Source: Sphingobacterium sp.
GTDB taxonomy: Bacteria > Bacteroidota > Bacteroidia > Sphingobacteriales > Sphingobacteriaceae
Direction: 5' to 3'
Assembly: GCA_031253985.1 (NCBI GenBank)
Contig: JAIRVH010000185.1
Span: 248,001 to 312,000 of the forward strand
Length of the DNA stretch: 64,000 nucleotides
Each line of letters begins with the position of its first letter. Position 1 is the stretch's first letter. The position numbers and the translations under genes were made by a program. Below, piece after piece: positions 36,816-45,761 of this stretch. Under the pieces are notes generated by a model. That model searched no databases. It was not told the origin of the DNA and saw only the letters and a program-made list of their open reading frames with translations.

Positions 36816-38678
36816 TTAATCCAAATTTACTTCCATTTTGACATCAATCGCTTTGCTGGTTGCTTTCAACACATGATCCACCCAAATACATAACATAGAC
36901 TGTTTTCCGGGTTTGTCTTGATCCCAGTCGTTTCTCCAAACAATATCAATCGTTTTTCCATGATAATCTAAGTTTCCGAGATAAAAATAATCCATTTTGC
37001 CTGCGGGTATAAGTGGCTGAACCTGAAAACTGTTGTGATGTGTCCCCTTAAACCCGATGAGATCTGCTATGATCATGTCTGGATAGGTGGAATGAAAGTA
37101 ATCGTTCTGCCCTCCAAATTCCTGACCGTCGCTTGGGATATACCATTCGCCGATATTGGGATGGGCGTAACCGTGAAGTCGTGTAAGCTTCATAAGCTGT
37201 TCATAGAGGGTCTCCTTGTCTTGTGCAGTAATTTGATTTTTATAGTTTCTTAAATAATTGCCGTATGCTTTATATACAACCGAATTTTGAAAAGGCCAGC
37301 CCCTACCATTCCAGGCATAAGCCTGTTCATTATAATAGGGATGTTGTCTTTCTGCGGTGGTCATTCCTTTATGATGATTAAATCCTTTTTCAGAGGTAAA
37401 CATTTCCCAGGCTACTTCATACTTTTTATTATCCCGACCGGGTATCATATTGAAATACCAGGGTGTATAACCAACTGACTCCCTTACCCTAGCCTCATAA
37501 TCTCTAGCTCCATAGGCATTATCACCGGCGGAGAAACTATTGAAAAATCCATCATCTGAATTCCAAAGTGTCTTGAGAAACTTTTGTTGAACTTCTGTCG
37601 ATTTAGCCTTATAATGGCTTACTTTTTCTTTTACTTTAACGGAAGGGTTGTTTTGCTGTTCCAAAGCATACAGATGGTATAGCGATTGATTGTTTCCATA
37701 GGAATAACTTCCGACGGAGGGTCTTACAAGATAAAAATCGGGATAACCTTTCGTAAAAGCCAATGGAGAATTCTTTGACTGTGTCGTTTTTGCCGCCTTG
37801 TCCGTTGTGCCCCAGCCAAGATAAAGCTCTTTCCAAGTACTATCCGTATAAATTTCATAGGGTCCCTTACTCTCAATTAAGCCTAAAACCGCCGAAAGAC
37901 TAAATTCCATTCCGTCATAAAGATCCAGAATTTTATACATTCCGTCGGTCTTAGATCCGGGGCTTTTTACCGTAAACAGGCTATCCAGAAGATGCTGATG
38001 ATTTTCCATTGCAGGAAGCATCCGCTGCAACCAAGTCTTATCAGGGTGAATTTTCAAAAATGATTCAATACCATCAATCATCCAACTGGAAAAATGAACA
38101 CTTTCCGGTCTGCTAAGATGGGTAAGAAAGTTTCCATTCTCCCTTTGATTTAATCTGGAAGCCGATCCCAGCATAAAATATTCTGCGTAGGATTGGAGGT
38201 ATTTAGGATCACGGAGCCAACGTACATCATAAAACTGGTGTGCTGTCGGACAGGTAATAGCCCCGCTTAAAGATCCCCACGCGGGGTATCCAAAAAATTC
38301 TGTAATGACCCAGTAATTTTTTGCATCTTGCACATCGTAATAATTCCGTAGATGCTTGCTGATCATCCACCAGCGGTAATTATAGACTCTACGCAATGTA
38401 TCATTGGAACTTTCAAAATAGGGAATATTGTTGACCAGAAATTCTTTATTGTTAGATGCATCATATGGGCCATCCGATTTTGGTCTGTGCTCGTAGGAAT
38501 TGAATTCATCTATATTTTCCATCAGATTGGTCCTCGCAATGTCTTTTAATCGGTTAAGTTCATGCTGATACACCATTTCCCGCTTAGTTGAACAGGAAAA
38601 AAGGAAAATCAGTGGTATAGACACCGCAGTGACTAAATAAGAGGCATGTAGAAAACAGAAACTATATTGTCTTTTCAT
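36816..38678 (-). CDS. GH63/MGH1-like (alpha/alpha)6-barrel glycoside hydrolase lipoprotein
   Basis: Lipoprotein signal 'FLFSCSTKRE'; 'SWMIDGIESFLKIHPDKTWL', 'NEQAYAWNGRGWPFQNSVVYKAYGNYL', 'GEWYIPSDGQEFGGQNDYFHSTYPDMIIADLIG'. Confidence 0.78.
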   Translation of the reverse strand: MKRQYSFCFLHASYLVTAVSIPLIFLFSCSTKREMVYQHELNRLKDIARTNLMENIDEFNSYEHRPKSDGPYDASNNKEFLVNNIPYFESSNDTLRRVYNYRWWMISKHLRNYYDVQDAKNYWVITEFFGYPAWGSLSGAITCPTAHQFYDVRWLRDPKYLQSYAEYFMLGSASRLNQRENGNFLTHLSRPESVHFSSWMIDGIESFLKIHPDKTWLQRMLPAMENHQHLLDSLFTVKSPGSKTDGMYKILDLYDGMEFSLSAVLGLIESKGPYEIYTDSTWKELYLGWGTTDKAAKTTQSKNSPLAFTKGYPDFYLVRPSVGSYSYGNNQSLYHLYALEQQNNPSVKVKEKVSHYKAKSTEVQQKFLKTLWNSDDGFFNSFSAGDNAYGARDYEARVRESVGYTPWYFNMIPGRDNKKYEVAWEMFTSEKGFNHHKGMTTAERQHPYYNEQAYAWNGRGWPFQNSVVYKAYGNYLRNYKNQITAQDKETLYEQLMKLTRLHGYAHPNIGEWYIPSDGQEFGGQNDYFHSTYPDMIIADLIGFKGTHHNSFQVQPLIPAGKMDYFYLGNLDYHGKTIDIVWRNDWDQDKPGKQSMLCIWVDHVLKATSKAIDVKMEVNLD

Positions 38679-39171
38679 ATGGTCTAATCGGATAGAATTC
38701 TTTCAACATTGATTTGCTAGGGTTTGTAGCATAAAGTCACCTCCAATGCGGAGGAATCAATTGTGGATTCATCAACTTCCATTGGCGCAACTTCTAAAAA
38801 AATGAAGAAATTCATTGACTTTATGGCATTACCCCTATACGCTATATGAATATCACAAATCAACGCTAAAGCAAATAAAGTACGAATCAACTGATTATTT
38901 TTGACAATTAATAATTGTGGGACAAAACAGAACACTATTGATACAATAAATCATATAGCTACAGAATTATATTCCCATTTTCACATAAAAAAGTATGTTT
39001 TTCATATCTTTTCTACCTCTATTCTAAGGTACATTTGCTCCATAAGTAAACTTAATCAAAAGAAGTAATTGCTATGATGAATGGAGATACCTATCCCATC
39101 ATTTAAAACTTCGTAATTGATTTGATAAGGATACTGGAAAAAATCCTACAATACTACAATGAAAAACATCT

Positions 39172-39202
39172 TGTGGAGCGACAATGTCGTTCCACATTTT
39201 TT
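39172..39202 (+). terminator. Orphan intrinsic terminator hairpin
   Basis: tgtggagcgac-aat-gtcgttccaca followed by tttttt; no + strand CDS upstream. Confidence 0.65.
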
Positions 39203-39690
39203 AATTTATCAAACCGGTCTTCACCTCACCAGCTTTTCATGCTTTAGTCCCCGGTGGTTCCTTCCGTTGTCCTTTTAATTTTGCTAGATCAACAGTATTG
39301 TGTTTCCGATCCGTCAGATTATCAGATCGCATCAGAATAATCCCCGGATTACTTCTTCAGCCATTCTTAGCCGTATATATATCAGTTGTGACCATATAAA
39401 ATGACTTATCGTCTTGTTCCCTAAATCATATTATATTTATTTGGCCTAATAGAATAGACAAAATTTCCCCAACAAAATTCTGATTACAATCCAAGCTCTC
39501 TAAATTTATTTTCTTTACGGGAAAAAGGGTTTTTATAAAACTACACTTCGGTGTAGCATTGATTGACATAATCTATAATATTTTTGGACAAATTCTATCG
39601 ATAAGAGGCAAAAGCCAACAATTTACATAACATGAAAGGGATAGAATTTTCAAATATTAACGAATTTATTACCTATAGCATAGTATAAAC

Positions 39691-40413
39691 ATGACAAATT
39701 GCAAAAACTGTGGGACTGATATAACACTGAATTTCTGTCCAAAATGCGGTCAACCAGCGATCCTTAAAAGAATTGATGCGCATTATATCGCTCACGAAAT
39801 TGAACATGTACTACATTTTGAACGCGGAATCTTGTACACGATTCGTGAGCTTATCACCACTCCAGGAAAAAATGTACGAAAATATATCGCTGAAAATCGA
39901 AGCCGCTTAGTAAAGCCCATTATCTTCATCATCATCACCTCGCTGATATATTCTATTGTAAGCCATTTTTTTCATGTAGAAGACAAGTATGTCAGTTATT
40001 ATGAATCTAAACATTCCACAACAGGTTCTATATATCTATGGATTCAGGGTCACTATGGTTACGCCAATATCATTATAGGCTTATTTATCGCTTTCTGGGC
40101 AAAACTGCTCTTTAAAAAATATGGCTTTAATCTTTTTGAAATTGTCATCCTACTGTGTTTTATTTTAGGAATGACAATGCTGATCTACACTGTTTTTGCA
40201 ATAGCCGAAGGTTTAACCCATACAAGCGTTATGGTTCAGGCCAGTATTGTCGCGATGTTATATAGCATCTGGGCTATTGGTCAATTTTTCGATCCCAATA
40301 AAATAACTGTTTATTTGAAAGCGCTCGCGGTTTATATTTTAGGGTATCTATCATTTACTGTTGCCGTATTTATTATTGGTCTATTGATAGATTTAATTTT
40401 AATGAAAAATTAG
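39691..40413 (+). CDS. DUF3667 domain-containing membrane protein with N-terminal zinc ribbon
   Basis: 'CKNCGTDITLNFCPKCGQP', 'HEIEHVLHFERGILYTIRELITTPGKNVRKYIAENRSRLVKPIIFI'. Confidence 0.92.
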   Translation: MTNCKNCGTDITLNFCPKCGQPAILKRIDAHYIAHEIEHVLHFERGILYTIRELITTPGKNVRKYIAENRSRLVKPIIFIIITSLIYSIVSHFFHVEDKYVSYYESKHSTTGSIYLWIQGHYGYANIIIGLFIAFWAKLLFKKYGFNLFEIVILLCFILGMTMLIYTVFAIAEGLTHTSVMVQASIVAMLYSIWAIGQFFDPNKITVYLKALAVYILGYLSFTVAVFIIGLLIDLILMKN

Positions 40414-40461
40414 TTTCTCCTCAATCCATGATCTCCATTGCGAGACGTTCCGGCAAAAAAG

Positions 40462-40491
40462 ATGGGCAAATTTATCACTAAACTTGCCCAT
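40462..40491. terminator. Bidirectional terminator between convergent genes
   Basis: atgggcaaattt-atcact-aaacttgcccat, 12-bp stem with one mismatch. Confidence 0.65.
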
Positions 40492-40510
40492 TGTGCTATT
40501 CATAATCCGT

Positions 40511-41977
40511 TTATAGATTGTTTCTCAGATAGCCCTGAAAGTTATCTTGGAATTGCAGACCGTTCCCTAATCTATATTTACTTAATTTATTATGGAGTGT
40601 TAGTCCCCATAATACAAATTCAATCAAAAAGTGGAGATCTTTAGGTGTTGTTTCCGGTTGATAGTGCTGAATTAAAGCATGGATAGGTGTCACTTGATCC
40701 AAAATTCGCTTATAATCGGTATCACTAAGTTCATCCGATAATTCAATACCCTCTGATTCTGAAAACCAGCGAACAATATCATCGTAAGGGTAACGTTCGT
40801 TTTCTCTTTCCAGCTTCTCAATTTTAGGAAATAAGACTGGAAAAAGGCTTTTGACAGCATTTTCAATCAGTTGCAATGCAACCGTATCGGCCCCCTCCTG
40901 CTCACCTTCATAAACAAGCTCAACTTTACCCGTTATCGCTGGTACAATGCCCATAAAATCACTTAGCCGGATGGATGTTGTCTGTGCGCCATTTTTAAGC
41001 ATGCGTAATTCGGCGGTACTTAATAGATTTTGAAAAGCTGTTATGCTCATACGAGCGCTCACACCACTTTTTTCATCAATATAGTCACTATTTCGGGCTT
41101 CAAAACTTATTTGCTCAATCAACTCTCGAGCCAATTCAGGGACATATATCTGTTCCTTCTGAGCCGCTTCTAGATTGGCCTCCTGCGCAGTAATTGCCTT
41201 TGCTATCTCAACTGATGCTGGATAATGTGTCAATATCTGTGATCCTATACGATCTTTTAGGGGTGTTACTATACTTCCTCTATTGGTATAATCTTCGGGG
41301 TTCGCAGTAAATATAAACTGTACATCTAAGGGTAAACGCAGCTTAAAACCACGGATCTGAATATCTCCCTCCTGCAAGATATTGAAGAGTGCCACCTGAA
41401 TTCTAGCCTGAAGATCAGGCAGTTCATTAATGACAAATATGGAGCGATTTGCTCTTGGAATCATGCCAAAGTGAATCACACGATCGTCTGCATAGCTCAA
41501 TTTTAAATTTGCTGCTTTGATCGGATCCACATCACCGATCAAGTCGGCTACAGTTACATCAGGAGTGGCAAGTTTTTCAGCAAAACGATCATTTCTATGA
41601 AGCCAGCTGATCGGCGTTTCATCGCCTTTCTCCTTTAATAGCTCCAGGGCATAACGTGATATCGGATTGTACGGATCATCATTAATCTCTGAGCCCTGCA
41701 CCACCGGAACATATTCGTCCAGCAGATTGACCATAAGTCTAGCTAGACGTGTTTTTGCCTGACCACGGAGACCTAGAAAATTAATATTGTGCTTGGAAAG
41801 AATAGCTCTTTCAAGTTCTGGAATAACTGTATCTTCATAACCATGCACGCCGGTGAACACTGTTTCACCTTTCCTTATTTTTGTAATCAGATTCTGACGC
41901 AATTCTTCTTTTATTGTTTGAGGTTTATAACCCGAAGTTTTTAATGCACCAAATGTTGTAATCTTCGTGTAATCCAT
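40511..41977 (-). CDS. MoxR/Mg-chelatase ChlI-like AAA+ ATPase
   Basis: 'NINFLGLRGQAKTRLARLMVNLL', 'IPRANRSIFVINELPDLQARIQVALFNILQEGDIQIRG', 'FIFTANPEDYTNRGSIVTPLKDRIGS'. Confidence 0.92.
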   Translation of the reverse strand: MDYTKITTFGALKTSGYKPQTIKEELRQNLITKIRKGETVFTGVHGYEDTVIPELERAILSKHNINFLGLRGQAKTRLARLMVNLLDEYVPVVQGSEINDDPYNPISRYALELLKEKGDETPISWLHRNDRFAEKLATPDVTVADLIGDVDPIKAANLKLSYADDRVIHFGMIPRANRSIFVINELPDLQARIQVALFNILQEGDIQIRGFKLRLPLDVQFIFTANPEDYTNRGSIVTPLKDRIGSQILTHYPASVEIAKAITAQEANLEAAQKEQIYVPELARELIEQISFEARNSDYIDEKSGVSARMSITAFQNLLSTAELRMLKNGAQTTSIRLSDFMGIVPAITGKVELVYEGEQEGADTVALQLIENAVKSLFPVLFPKIEKLERENERYPYDDIVRWFSESEGIELSDELSDTDYKRILDQVTPIHALIQHYQPETTPKDLHFLIEFVLWGLTLHNKLSKYRLGNGLQFQDNFQGYLRNNL

Positions 41978-41983
41978 ATATTT

Positions 41984-43105
41984 TTATCGTATTCTTTTTT
42001 TACGGTTTTCTTCATAATCCTCAAAAATCATTTCACCTAGATTTCCAAGTCCTGTATAATAAGCTTTCCCTTGATTTGAAGCTGTAAATTCGTCGACAAA
42101 TTGCTGCAGATAAGGATCTGAGGCAATCATAAAAGTGGTAATAGGTATTCCAAGCTTTCGAGCTTGCGCCGCCATACTATAGCATTTACTGGTGATAAAT
42201 GGATCGAGCCCCATAGGATTTTTATAATAAGAGCCGTCCGGCATATTTAAACAGCTCGGTTTTCCATCGGTTATCATAAATATCTGCTTATTCGCATGGC
42301 GTTTTCGCCGTAGCAAATCCATCGCTAATTTTAAACCAGCGACCGTGTTGGTATGAAATGGTCCAACTTGTAGGTAAGGCAGGTCTTTTATCGCAATAGA
42401 CCAGGCGTCGTTGCCGAACACGATGACGTCAAGTGAGTCTTTCGGATAACGTGTTAGAATCAGCTCTGATAAAGCCATTGCGACTTTCTTTGCAGGTGTA
42501 ATCCGATCCTCTCCATATAAAATCATGCTGTGGCTGATATCAATCATCAACACCGTGCTCATCTGCGATTTAAACTGGGTATCCTCAACAACCAGATCAT
42601 TTTCCGCTAAAGCAAACTCACCTACACCGTGGTTGATCTGGGCGTTTTTTAAGCTCTCGGTCAAAACTATTTTTTCCAGGCCATCTCCATACTGATAGTT
42701 CCTGAAATCGCCCATATTTTCGTCACTGCGTCCTTGGTGATTGGTTTTATGATTCCCCGACCTTCCTTTTCGCATTTTTCCAAAAATTTGGTCTAAGGCA
42801 TGCTGCCGCAGCGCCTTTTCCAGCTTTGAGGTAATATCCAGCCCACCCTCACCAGTAGAATCTAGCCTTTCTCTGATATATCCTTTATCCTTCAAATCTG
42901 CAATGAAGTCGTCTATTGTATAATCTGGGGTCGTGAGTTTAAACTCTTTATCCAATTGCCTTAACCAATCAATGGCTTCATCGAAATCACCTGAAGTATG
43001 GGTAATCAGTTCTTTGAAAATATCAAATAATTTATCAAAAGGCGTTTGAAACGGCTCGTCATATTGTTTGAAGAGAAAACCTTTATTTCGTTTCGTGCTT
43101 TTCAT
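41984..43105 (-). CDS. VWA domain-containing protein (CoxE/ChlD-like partner)
   Basis: MIDAS 'MSTVLMIDISHSMILYGEDRITPAKKVAMALSELI', 'QIFMITDGKPSCL'; 6 nt before the AAA+ gene; likely start MKSTKRNKG. Confidence 0.92.
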   Translation of the reverse strand: MKSTKRNKGFLFKQYDEPFQTPFDKLFDIFKELITHTSGDFDEAIDWLRQLDKEFKLTTPDYTIDDFIADLKDKGYIRERLDSTGEGGLDITSKLEKALRQHALDQIFGKMRKGRSGNHKTNHQGRSDENMGDFRNYQYGDGLEKIVLTESLKNAQINHGVGEFALAENDLVVEDTQFKSQMSTVLMIDISHSMILYGEDRITPAKKVAMALSELILTRYPKDSLDVIVFGNDAWSIAIKDLPYLQVGPFHTNTVAGLKLAMDLLRRKRHANKQIFMITDGKPSCLNMPDGSYYKNPMGLDPFITSKCYSMAAQARKLGIPITTFMIASDPYLQQFVDEFTASNQGKAYYTGLGNLGEMIFEDYEENRKKRIR

Positions 43106-43319
43106 GCATTCCTTTCTTAGTAGTAAGAAGCAATTCAAATCCTGCTATCGGTTGCTCCATAGGATGAATTTACGAAATAATATTCCTTATGTAAGCGATA
43201 TTCCTTTTTGCATAAAAAAACTGGCTGTAGTATGACGAATAGGATAGATCTGCGTTTGCATATTCCGCTCGGGACTAATTTTCAAATGCTGCTTCAGCAA
43301 TTTCCCTTGTTATTTCCCG

Positions 43320-43355
43320 AAAAGCCACAAAGAATACAAACTCTTTGTGGCTTTT
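43320..43355. terminator. Terminator hairpin downstream of the beta-helix gene
   Basis: aaaagccacaaag ... ctttgtggctttt, 13-bp perfect stem. Confidence 0.75.
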
Positions 43356-43404
43356 TGATTTTGTTATGCCAAAGAATATGAAATTATTTCAAATAGCATT
43401 CAGT

Positions 43405-45492
43405 TTAATATTGTAGTTCCAAAGTTGGTTTATTACCGGCAGCTTCCCTACTACTAAAAGACATATCATTTGTCGATGAAGCAGCGCCTGCATTTAAAAA
43501 TAGAAAAGATACTTTGCGATCAGTACCACTCAGCAACCTATTGATGGCAGAAGTAACATCTATGGTCTGTAAACCGATCCCCGAAACGGCAATCTTGCCC
43601 ACGAGTACAGTATCCATTGGAGCATTGTTCCAATTAATACTATTTTCCAGCCAAGATGTGGTGTTGGTTGTATAAATATTTATAGTTCGTTGTGCTGCCG
43701 TATTCACTCCTGCAACATACATTTTCAACTTCGCCGAACTGACTTTCGGTTTAGTGATCATCGCAAGATCAAATTTAGTGTATGCTTTACGCGCATAAGA
43801 AACAGCATCAGATTTGACGACAAGATCAACTGTAGTACCATAGTTTGTGCCGGCATAAGTGCCATTACGGACATAGGCATCTGCAAGCGAACTCCCCGCG
43901 TTAGCAATAACGGCATGCTGAAATGCCCCTACATCCGGATTGCCGGAAGGCAATGTAGTGCCGGCGAAATCTTGTCCACCATTATTATTGATAAAAACAC
44001 CTGCATTGACGACAGGAGAACTTGCACCAACGTCATACCCTTTTGCTGCGTCAAGCCCATTTCCGCCTATAGGATTAACAAATACAGGATCCTCATAGAA
44101 ATTATTGCTACGAACTGTCGTTCCCCAATTTAGCACCGTAAATGTGCTCGACGGAAATAAACAATTATTGTTAAACTTCAGGCCATTATCTGCTTGGGTA
44201 GACAAATTATTTATGGTCGAAGTAGTGTAAAAAATATTGTTTGAAAAAGTAGCATATGGTTTTCCTGAACTCACACCATTCATGACATGAAAGAGACTGC
44301 CTGCTGGGTTTTTGATATAGAAAACATTATTGTAGATTTCCCGGGAATCGTAGGTCGTTTTTTCGATCAAAAAAAGTTTCTTTAGCCTCGTTGTACCAAT
44401 GTCGTTGACAGAAACATTGTAACGGACTTTAATATTTTTAGATTGATTCATAAAAAGCATAAATCCACCGTTGTTATCGTGCGAATAATTGTATTCGAAG
44501 ATATCGCCATCAGTAACCGAATTGGTATCATACCCATCAGCATCAAAAGCGACACCATCGTTGGCACCTCCACCAGTCATACCATAAACTTCATTATAAG
44601 CGACAAGCGTATTCAAACTGCCAATTGTCCAAATACCGGCATAATTTTCCGATCCCGTATTCATACATGCTTTGTAGACAGTATTGTGTGTAATCTTACT
44701 TCCTCCGGTTACTCCAGACATAACAATACCATCGCCATAGATATATTCTATCAGATTATTATCGATAACAATATCTTTTGATCTTGCCGCCATAGCTCGG
44801 TCTCCGGTTGTTCTTATCCCCTCGACGGAGCAGTTGGCAACGTGGCAACTCTGTACCAATGCACCATATATTTTACCATCTAAAATAATCCCACCGGAGC
44901 TCTTGTTATAATTGGTCTGTCCATCGGCAGCGCCGTTCACTTCGTGCACATAGCAATTTTTAATGGCGACATTGCTTATTGCTGTACCTGAAGAGCTGCC
45001 TCCAACCACCCGGATACCAGTTGCAGCGTAACTTGTTCCGGTAGGGACAGTATTTGTCAATTCAAGGTTATTCACCTCGAAATAAGACACTTTATTGAGA
45101 TAAAGCGTATTTGATCCATTCCTCTTTCCTCCTCCATTAATAATGGGACGAACCTCGCCACCATATTTGTCTATGATAATTGGAGCATCAATTGTTCCTG
45201 AATTTTTTATATGCAAGGTATCATTCCATACCCCACCGCTCTTGAGCAAAATACGGTCACCCGGAGCAAATACTGAAGCATTTATTTTGGATAACGTTCT
45301 CCATGCTGCTGTCGCGCTGGTCCCCGTACTATCGTCATTGCCGCTCGGATCAACATAGTAAGTACTACCGACACTTGTTAAATCAGCTTTCGCTTTTGCT
45401 TTCAATGAAACCGCAGATTCCAATTGAATAGGTTTCTGACAACTCAGTAATCCAATGGCTCCGATTGAAATCATCATCATAAATTTTCTCAT
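43405..45492 (-). CDS. Right-handed parallel beta-helix (pectate-lyase-like) lipoprotein with C-terminal CBM96/DNRLRE-like domain
   Basis: Lipoprotein signal 'GAIGLLSCQKP'; 'YYVDPSGNDDSTGTSATAAWRTLSKINASVFAPGDRILLKSGGVW'; C-terminal 'DAYVRNGTYAGTNYGTTVDLVVKSDAVSYARKAYTKFDL'. Confidence 0.88.
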   Translation of the reverse strand: MRKFMMMISIGAIGLLSCQKPIQLESAVSLKAKAKADLTSVGSTYYVDPSGNDDSTGTSATAAWRTLSKINASVFAPGDRILLKSGGVWNDTLHIKNSGTIDAPIIIDKYGGEVRPIINGGGKRNGSNTLYLNKVSYFEVNNLELTNTVPTGTSYAATGIRVVGGSSSGTAISNVAIKNCYVHEVNGAADGQTNYNKSSGGIILDGKIYGALVQSCHVANCSVEGIRTTGDRAMAARSKDIVIDNNLIEYIYGDGIVMSGVTGGSKITHNTVYKACMNTGSENYAGIWTIGSLNTLVAYNEVYGMTGGGANDGVAFDADGYDTNSVTDGDIFEYNYSHDNNGGFMLFMNQSKNIKVRYNVSVNDIGTTRLKKLFLIEKTTYDSREIYNNVFYIKNPAGSLFHVMNGVSSGKPYATFSNNIFYTTSTINNLSTQADNGLKFNNNCLFPSSTFTVLNWGTTVRSNNFYEDPVFVNPIGGNGLDAAKGYDVGASSPVVNAGVFINNNGGQDFAGTTLPSGNPDVGAFQHAVIANAGSSLADAYVRNGTYAGTNYGTTVDLVVKSDAVSYARKAYTKFDLAMITKPKVSSAKLKMYVAGVNTAAQRTINIYTTNTTSWLENSINWNNAPMDTVLVGKIAVSGIGLQTIDVTSAINRLLSGTDRKVSFLFLNAGAASSTNDMSFSSREAAGNKPTLELQY

Positions 45493-45692
45493 AATTTTGT
45501 TTGTAATTTTAATAATTGTTACGATTTGTTATACACGCATTCTTGTCCCAATGAATACGAACTTTATAATTTGATTAACAACATTAAGTTATAAACAAAT
45601 TGATGGTCATACGGGGTAAAATCAAAAATAAAGAGGGGTAATATTTTAAAATGAAGCCTTAAATAGAAAATTTACATATTCTTTATGAAAGG

Positions 45693-45726
45693 ATATGCCG
45701 CTTAGCAGAAAACCTAAGCGGCATAT
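45693..45726. terminator. Terminator hairpin downstream of SusD
   Basis: atatgccgcttag ... ctaagcggcatat, 13-bp perfect stem. Confidence 0.8.
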
Positions 45727-45761
45727 TCAATAATTATTAAAATCAGATTGACTTTTAATAA

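Noticed and set aside
38717-38935. 72-aa minus-strand ORF upstream of the GH63-like gene
   Set aside because: No recognisable family and in an intergenic leader; insufficient support
39579-39586. Bacteroidetes-type -7 promoter motif TAnnTTTG upstream of DUF3667
   Set aside because: Motif is common in AT-rich DNA and the upstream TTG spacing is not convincing
40511-43105. MoxR/VWA pair as a ternary defence system (ATPase + VWA + protease/kinase)
   Set aside because: No third effector-domain gene adjacent; neighbours are DUF3667 and a polysaccharide locus
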